A DNA stretch of 64,000 bases from Anagrus nilaparvatae (lineage: Eukaryota; Arthropoda; Insecta; Hymenoptera; Mymaridae). Shown here one piece after another: positions 57,945-64,000 of this stretch. A program made the translations under genes and the position numbers. The DNA lies in assembly GCA_022575985.1 (NCBI GenBank), contig JAKSXM010000014.1, forward strand, positions 13,330,001 through 13,394,000, given 5' to 3'. Position 1 is the first letter of the stretch, and every line of letters starts with the position of its first letter. The notes under the pieces are model-generated. The model was not told the origin of the DNA. It worked only from the letters and a program-made list of their open reading frames with translations, and did no database searches.

Positions 57945-58400
57945 CGTATACTTTTTTTTGGTCACTAAGTTCAAATATGAAATCAGATTTTCGATATTGA
58001 CAGTTGACAGCTGTCAATTGGCTGTCAAATCACTTAACTTTGTTATGAAACTTAAATTTATCCTCATTGGTTATGTTTTTTGGGTCGCTTATTTCAAATT
58101 TGATGACAGATTTTTGGAATTGATAGCTAATTGACAGCTGTCAATTAGCTGTCAAATCACTTTAATTTGTAAAAAATATTAAATTTATCCTCATTTGTTA
58201 TGTTTTTTTAGTCGATTATTTCAAATTTTGAGTATGATTTTCGGAATTGACAGCTGACGGCTGTCGATTAGCTGTCAAATCACTTTAATATGTTACAAAA
58301 CCTTAAATTTATCAACATTATTTATGTTTTTAGGGTCACTGATTTCAAATTTGGACTCAGATTTACGGTACTGACAATTATCTTTCATATTACTACTAGT
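57945..58400. repeat. ~124-bp tandem array with GACAGCTGTCAAT
   Basis: About 3.6 units, each with TTTTTGGGTCACTTATTTCA, a palindromic GACAGCTGTCAATTAGCTGT stretch and AAATTTATCCTCATT. The unit start resembles segments at 59465 and 60713. Non-coding. Confidence 0.85.
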
Positions 58401-58497
58401 TGTTGAAATGCTCAATTTAATCTTTTAACTTTATATTTTATGTTTAATTAACCTATTATTGACAAAACGACCATTCTTGAACACTTGAGGAGTACAA

Positions 58498-58718
58498 GGG
58501 GAGTTCAATACATTTGGAACACCAAATTACACCAAATGGTTATGGATGAGTTTGTTATGTTGAAAAAACATGCCGAATGCCTTCCGTTCCTTCCAATGGG
58601 CCTTCTGGGCCTAGAAACACAGGGCTGAATGTTATAAAATATTTTCGTAATTTTCAATTTTGATATTTTGGTAATTTTCAATGAAACGCCAAAGCCTCAC
58701 AAGTTAACCAAAACTCGT
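58498..58718 (+). mobile_element. Truncated arm of the 999-bp foldback family
   Basis: Matches 29131-29335, starting CAAGGGGAGTTCAATACATT and stopping at AACCAAAACTCGTGG. Only one arm is present, with a short internal duplication near 58640-58680. Confidence 0.85.
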
Positions 58719-58803
58719 GGTAGGGTTATTTACTCAAGAGTTGCATCCCACTTTTTCGAAACTTCTGTAACACTTCTGTGAAGTCGCGGGCCGCACGTAA
58801 CAG

Positions 58804-58950
58804 CAGTGATGCGCTATGCCGTGAAATATATCAAGGGTTGGCAACGAAAATACTATAAGATAAAACAAGACAGAACGAGTTTTCCTTTTCTATCTTATGG
58901 TAATTTTGTAGCCAACCCACGTTAAAAATTCACGGCATAGCTCACCACTG
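58804..58950. mobile_element. 147-bp hAT-type MITE with perfect 8-bp duplication
   Basis: Ends CAGTGATGCGCTATGCCGTG and, reversed, CAGTGGTGAGCTATGCCGTG. Flanked by CGTAACAG at 58796-58803 and 58951-58958. A CAGTG start with an 8-bp duplication is the classic hAT signature. Confidence 0.92.
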
Positions 58951-58958
58951 CGTAACAG

Positions 58959-59325
58959 ACACTTCTCTACACTTCTACGCACTTTTTCCCGGCTGAGAAG
59001 AGGGGCGCGGACAGTGGTTCTCAGAGTTTTTTAATAATATTGTTAAAAAAACTAATAATTATTTATTAAAAGTAGATAATTTTTTTAAAATAATTATTAA
59101 ATAAATATAAAGAAAAAATTTATAAAAATAATTTTTTTTTTATTTTTCAAAAAAAGAAACATAAAATCGTATTTTTTAAAAATTATTTAGATGAATTCTC
59201 GAACAAATTAAAATATTCAGAATTATATTTATATTAAATATATATAATTTAAAAATAATTTTTAAAAAACAATTAAACTGAATAAATTATTATTTTTTAA
59301 TTCTGAGGAATGTAATAGGCTTTTT
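58959..59325. other. No recognised feature
   Basis: Starts with a GC-rich patch (GAGAAGAGGGGCGCGG) then strongly AT-rich sequence. Confidence 0.4.
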
Positions 59326-59575
59326 GGGTCTTAGAATTCACATATGATGTCAGAAATTCTATTCGATGCCTTTTCGGGGGTGATTTTGGCCTTTTTTAAC
59401 CCCTTTTACCCTAAATAATATATTTCATTAAATGCACTGTTCTTTCCAAATTTAAAATATCTTCAAGGGTTTTTTGGATCACTAAATTCAATAATGATGC
59501 CAGAAATGCTATTTGATACCTTTCCGGGGGTGATTTTTGCCTTTTTTCACCCCTTTTACCCAAGGGATCAGCAAC
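59326..59575. repeat. ~150-bp repeat, two units
   Basis: Two units with TTTTTTGG(G/A)TC, ATGATG(T/C)CAGAAAT and GGGGGTGATTTT, followed by CACCCCTTTTACCC. A third fragment lies at about 60713-60790. Confidence 0.75.
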
Positions 59576-59689
59576 GCTATGCAAAATTTAATACTACGCC
59601 TCAATAAATAAAAATTATATATTTTATTAATAATAAATTCGACCTCAAATTTCGAAATTCAAAATAGCGGAATAATTTACCAAAACCTA

Positions 59690-60690
59690 ACGAACTAGAC
59701 TATCTCTATAGGAAAAAAAATACACGTCAAGCATCACACTAGCGTAACTTAAAGTAGCCTATAATAAAAAAACCACACGTCAAGCCCTACACTAGCGTAA
59801 CCTAAGGATCTAGGCTGTAATAAAATAACGACACGTCAAGCCTTACAGTAGTATAACCTAAGGAAGTAGGCTACAACAAAAAACGATACGTCAAGCCTTA
59901 CAGTAGCGTAACCTAAGGAAGTAGGCTATAATAAAAAAATAACACGTCAAGCCTTACAGTAGCGTAACCTAAGGAAGTAAGCTATAATAAAATATCGACA
60001 CGTCAAGCTTTACACTAGCGTAACCTAAGCAAGTAGGCTATAATAAAAAAAACGACACGTCAAGCCTTACAGTAGCGTAACCTAAGGAAGTAGGCTATAG
60101 TAAAAAAACAACACGTCAAGCCTTACATTAGCGTAACCTAAGGAAGTGAGCTATAATAAAATATCGACATGTCAAGCCTTACAGTAGCGTAACCTAAGGA
60201 AGTAGGCTATAATAAAAAAACGACACGTCAAGCCTTACACTAGTATAACCTAAGCAAGTAGGCTATAATAAAAAAAACGACACGTCAAGCCTTACAGTAG
60301 CGTAACCTAAGGAAGTAGGCTATAATAAAAAAACAACACGTCAAGCCTTACACTAGCGTAACCTAAGGAAGTAGGCTATAATAAAAAAACGACACGTCAA
60401 GCCTTACAGTAGCGTAACCTAAGGAAGTAGGCTATAATAAAAACGACACGTCAATCCTTACAGTAGCGTAACCTAAGGAAGTAAGCTATAATAAAATATC
60501 GACACGTCAAGCCTTACAGTAGCGTAACCTAAGGAAGTAGGCTATAATAAAAAACGACACGTCAAGGCTTACAGTAATGTAACCTAAGGAAAAGGCTATA
60601 ATAAAAAACGACACGACAAGTTTTACACTTACATAACCTAAGGAAAAAGATTATAATAAAAAAGCGACAAGTCAAGCCTACTAATTACAT
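59690..60690 (+). repeat. ~56-bp minisatellite, left arm
   Basis: About 17 copies of a unit beginning CGACACGTCAAGCCTTACAG and containing GCGTAACCTAAGGAAGTAGG and CTATAATAAAA. Central copies are almost identical and edge copies are degenerate, a sign of continuing unequal exchange. The same unit runs in reverse from 61943 to the window end. Confidence 0.95.
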
Positions 60691-61040
60691 CGAGATCAGT
60701 TACTTATATTTTTTGGGTCACTAAACACGAATATGATGTTTGTTTTTACTTAAAATGCACCAGTTGTCCACATTAAATATCTTTAGGTAATCGCTACGCA
60801 TTCATCTTCTACTGTGGGGAATAAGAACAATTTAGGTGAAAACGAATGTCGTATTCTTGTTCAGTAGAGCGTGTTTTAATTTTTTGTTTTCGAGATTTTT
60901 TTGTTCTCCACACATTTGAATATTTTGGTCATAAAAACCCCCTCTCTTCAAGGATTCTGCCCGTACCACCGACGAGCACTTAAAGTTTCCCATTTCCCAA
61001 TTTTGACTTTTCAGTTTTCTAATTTTTTAACATGCTTTAA

Positions 61041-61267
61041 GATTTTTTTTTGTACTGCGGCCCGAAAGTACGTATTTCCCGGACGCTACGCGTCCGGCAA
61101 AGACGTATTTTCTCGCCACAGTCGCAAAAAAATTTTGTACAATCCTCGGCCATAAACAAAGAACGACCCAAATCGCAGTTTACCATCCTCGGCTTCGCCC
61201 GGAAGGTAATTTACGTGCAATTTGAGCCATTCTTTATTTTTCTGGCCTAGGACCGTAATATACTATT
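61041..61267 (+). mobile_element. ~230-bp hairpin element, copy 3 (core orientation 1)
   Basis: Same family as 28781-29010, with the CCGGACGCTACGCGTCCGG hairpin and core in the same orientation as copy 1. It sits between the two inverted minisatellite arms. Confidence 0.8.
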
Positions 61268-61942
61268 TTAAACACTAGCCAGCAGATAGAAAATGATGTT
61301 TAGACATATAATATTAAAAAATGATCATTTTATTTTTTTTTTTCTAAATACTTTTATCCCTTCCTGTTTAAATCAATTTAATAATAAAATTATATAATAC
61401 AGAAAATATAGTAAATTTAATAACTAAAGTGCAGATTTAGTTGGGTATTTAAATTTAATATTAAATTTTGAAAAAGAAAATGTCGGAAATTTACTAAAAT
61501 TTGTTCATAGGAAACTCTGGAAATTCAGGGAATTTGGTTGAAACACTAAAAAAGTACTGGAAAATTTTTAAAAATAGTCTGGAAAGTCAGGAAATTTTAA
61601 AAACTTCAGTTCCGTGGCCACCCTGACTATACCATTGCATGAGGTTATGTTGGTGTAACTCTTGTGTATGTGTGTGCGAAATTTTTGTCTCAATTTAATG
61701 CTTTCAAAAATTATAAAAAATACCTAAATTTTTATTATTTTTGGACGTAATACCTAATACTTTTCAATGAAAGTAATAATTTTAAAAAACTCGGTTTTAA
61801 TAGATTTATTGGATCTGATAATTAATGATTTGAAAAATTTTTTATTAAAGTTTTTGTCTCCAAAAAAAAACTCGAAAAAAACTGACTTGATACTTAATTA
61901 TTTGATAAGTTTTTTCTCCGAATTTTACGTTGTGTTGGTATA
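61268..61942. other. AT-rich DNA between the minisatellite arms
   Basis: Contains diverged CA-family-like words (about 61690-61930, e.g. GGACGTAATACCTAATAC on this strand) suggesting an old reversed CA-family fragment. No gene. Confidence 0.4.
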
Positions 61943-62181
61943 AGGCTTGACTTTTCGCTTTTTTATTATAGTCTTTTTCCTTAGGTTATGTTAGTGTACG
62001 ACTTGTCGTGTCGTTTTTTATTATAGCCTTTTCCTTAGGTTACGCTACTGTAAGGATTGACGTGTCGTTTTTATTATAGCCTACTTCCTTAGGTTACGCT
62101 ACTGTAAGGCTTGACGTGTTGTTATTTTATTATAGCCTACTTCCTTAGGTTACGCTACTGTAAGGCTTGACGTGTTGTTTT
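61943..62181 (-). repeat. ~56-bp minisatellite, right arm, part 1
   Basis: Reverse-oriented units (CTGTAAGGCTTGACGTGT, CTTCCTTAGGTTACGCTA). The array is cut at 62181 by the insertion at 62182-63556 and resumes in mid-unit at about 63563. Confidence 0.93.
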
Positions 62182-62228
62182 AACATGGAACATGTTTATA
62201 GGGAGGGGGTACTTCAGAACTGGAAAAT

Positions 62229-62340
62229 TAAGGGGGGGGGGGTCAAATATCTCCTTTTTAAGGGGGGGGGGGTCAAATATGTCCTTTTTAAGGGGGGGGG
62301 GGGTCAAATTTGTCCTTTTAAGGGGGGGGGGGTCAAATGG
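62229..62340 (+). repeat. Four G-run units (AAGG(10-13)TCAAATATGTCC)
   Basis: Four tandem ~34-bp units, each with 10-13 consecutive G followed by TCAAAT and CCTTTTTAA. G-runs this long and regularly spaced could form quadruplexes on the plus strand. C-runs at 14132-14138 and 30207-30218 occupy the same position in copies 1 and 3. Confidence 0.9.
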
Positions 62341-62349
62341 GACAGAATA

Positions 62350-63371
62350 TTTTCGATTTAGGGACCTTTGGTGCAGAAGTACTTAGGGAGCATTGGTGCA
62401 GAAGTACCTAGGGACCTATGGTGCAGAAGTCTCTAAAGACCTTTGGTGCAGAAGTGCTTAGGGAGCATTGGTGCAGAAATCCCTAAAGACCTTTGGTACA
62501 GAAGTACCTAGGGTGCAGAAGTCTCTAAAGACCTTTGGTGCAGAAGTACTTAGGGACCTATGGTGCAGAAGTCCCTAAAGACCTTTGGTGAAGAAGTACC
62601 TAGGGACCATTGGTGCAGAAGTACCTAGGGATCTACGGTGCAGAAGTCCCTAAAGACCTTTGGTGCAGAAGTACCTAGGGACCTATGGTGCAGAAGTCTC
62701 TAAAGACCTTTGGTGCAGAAGTACTTAGGAAGCATTGGTGTGGAAGTACCTAGGGACCTATGGTGCAGAAGTCCCTAAAGACCTTTGGTGCAGAAGTACC
62801 TAGGGTGCAGAAGTCTCTAAAGACCTTTGGTGCAGAAGTACTTAGGGAGCATTGGTGCTGAAATCCCTAAAGACCTTTGCTGCAGAAGTACCTAGGGTGC
62901 AGAAGTCTCTAAAGACCTTTGGTGCAGAAGTACTTAGGGACCTATGGTGCAGAAGTCCCTAAAGACCTTTGGTGCAGAAGTACCTAGGGACCATTGGTGC
63001 AGAAGTACCTAGGGATCTACGGTGCAGAAGTCCCTAAAGACCTTTGGTGCAGAAGTACCTAGGGACCTATGGTGCAGAAGTCTCTAAAGACCTTTGGTGC
63101 AGAAGTACTTAGGAAGCATTGGTGTGGAAGTACCTAGGGACCTATGGTGCAGAAGTCCCTAAAGACCTTTGGTGCAGAAGTACCTAGGGTGCAGAAGTCT
63201 CTAAAGACCTTTGGTGCAGAAGTACCTAGGGTGCAGAAGTCTCTAAAGACCTTTGGTGCAGAAGTACCTAGGGAGCATTGGTGCAGAAGTACCTAGGGAC
63301 CTATGGTGCAGAAGTCCCTAAAGACCTTTGGTGCAGAAGTCTCTAAAGACCTTTGGTGCAGAAGTACCTAG
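62350..63371 (+). repeat. ~22-bp minisatellite GGTGCAGAAGTACCTAGGGACC
   Basis: More than 40 units alternating between GGTGCAGAAGTACCTAGGGA and GGTGCAGAAGTCCCTAAAGA types. A higher-order repeat of about 384 bases is visible (for example the AGGAAGCATTGGTGTGGAAG variant at about 62727 and 63111). Confidence 0.95.
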
Positions 63372-63562
63372 GGATTCAGGTTTAGGGAATCAAAATAGTT
63401 TGGGTTTAGAATCTTAACAGCTAGTAAGGTGATAATTATAAATTATAAAATTAGAAAATTGTATTGTAATGTTGAGTAACATTTGTATTATACCTAGTCC
63501 TCAGCTGGAAGTAAACATGTTCCATGCATTTAGGTTGTGTATACACAAACCGGTTATATGTT

Positions 63563-64000
63563 TTTTTATTATAGCCTACTTCCTTAGGTTACGCTACTGT
63601 AAGGCTTGACGTGTTGTTATTTTATTATAGCCTATTTCCTTAGGTTACGCTACTGTAAGGCTTGACGTGTTGTTATTTTATTATAGCCTACTTCCTTAGG
63701 TTACGCTACTGTAAGGCTTGACGTGTTGTTATTTTATTATAGCCTATTTCCTTAGGTTACGCTACTGTAAGGCTTGACGTGTTGTTTTTTTATTATAGCC
63801 TACTTCCTTAGGTTACGCTACTGTAAGGCTTGACGTGTTGTTATTTTATTATAGCCTATTTCCTTAGGTTACGCTACTGTAAGGCTTGACGTGTTGTTTT
63901 TTTATTATAGCCTACTTCCTTAGGTTACGCTACTGTAAGGCTTGACGTGTTGTTATTTTATTATAGCCTACTTCCTTAGGTTACGCTACTGTAAGGCTTG
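63563..64000 (-). repeat. ~56-bp minisatellite, right arm, part 2 (runs off the window)
   Basis: About eight reverse-oriented copies, very uniform, continuing past the window edge. Variation is mainly TTATTTTATT versus TTTTTTTATT in the spacer and CTACTTCC versus CTATTTCC. Confidence 0.95.

Larger units (their letters stand above)
62182..63556 (+). mobile_element. Conserved-end, variable-interior element, copy 2
   Basis: Inserted cleanly in the 56-bp minisatellite. Left end TAACATGGAACATGTTTATA, then a GGGAGGGGG run and four G-run units. Right end about 63372-63556, from TTCAGGTTTAGGGAATC through GTAACATTTGTATTATACC to AACCGGTTA. Both ends match copy 1 (9174-14195) in reverse. The ~1-kb interior is a different minisatellite from that of copy 1. 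No coding potential: frames at 62167-62386 are translations of the G-run repeat. Confidence 0.78.

Noticed and set aside
59690..60690. Regular 56-bp array as a CRISPR-like array
   Set aside because: There are no unique spacers; the whole unit is repeated, and the DNA is eukaryotic. It is a minisatellite.
62167..62386. Gly-rich frames over the G-run units
   Set aside because: Pure translation of the 34-bp G-run repeat in different frames.

Overview
The window is AT-rich eukaryotic DNA made almost entirely of transposable elements, palindromes and tandem repeats. An insect or other arthropod is the best guess. The reasons are an R1/Jockey-like LINE, a Penelope-like element, Helitron-type remnants with short GC hairpins before CTAG, a DDE_Tnp_4 transposase, tRNA-bearing repeats, and a split host gene with GT-AG introns. 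I cannot name the species. Nothing looks bacterial.

Layout. 1-6.8 kb: several copies of an AT-rich element family ('CA family') with a (CA)n tract near the 3' end and hairpins at both ends. It recurs at 24.8-26.4 and 32.3-34.5 kb. 6.9-9.1 kb: a large palindrome, about 490-bp tandem units, and a GTAT-rich repeat. 9.2-14.2 kb: a composite element. Its conserved ends recur at 62.2-63.6 kb, and one end recurs at 30.2 kb. Nested inside is a transposon with 1.16-kb inverted repeats and a dead DDE_Tnp_4 transposase, itself interrupted by a Helitron-like insertion. 14.73-24.25 kb: a 9.5-kb foldback transposon with an 8-bp target duplication and arms packed with ~178-bp tandem units. A truncated LINE with its own ~13-bp target duplication sits in it. 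26-36 kb: MITEs, a 999-bp foldback element, a ~230-bp hairpin family with an inverted core in one copy, and a tRNA-like gene inside a rearranged repeat. 37.25-38.85 kb: a nearly perfect palindrome of four identical 400-bp units. 40-44.8 kb: a Penelope-like element with an inverted partial copy, into which an R1-like LINE has inserted so that the two reading frames are joined. 45-49 kb: tandem repeats, a decayed TE-type gene and tRNA-like repeats. 49.2-49.7 kb: two exons of the only convincing host gene. 51.0-53.8 kb: a PIF1/Helitron helicase pseudogene split by a 702-bp foldback insertion. 55-64 kb: dispersed and tandem repeats, a hAT-type MITE, and a 56-bp minisatellite in two inverted arms. 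One arm is interrupted by the second copy of the conserved-end element.

How it fits together. There is no pathway here. The region records nested transposition. Several insertions are dated relative to each other by target duplications: TAACG around the helicase insertion, AGCAGCTC around the foldback, CGTAACAG around the hAT MITE, TAA around the 999-bp element and TTTTCAG around a 316-bp MITE. The dominant theme is inverted repeats at every scale, from 20-bp hairpins to a 9.5-kb foldback, often with tandem arrays in the arms. All boundaries come from reading the sequence by eye. Those with target duplications are precise; most others are good to about 10-30 bases.
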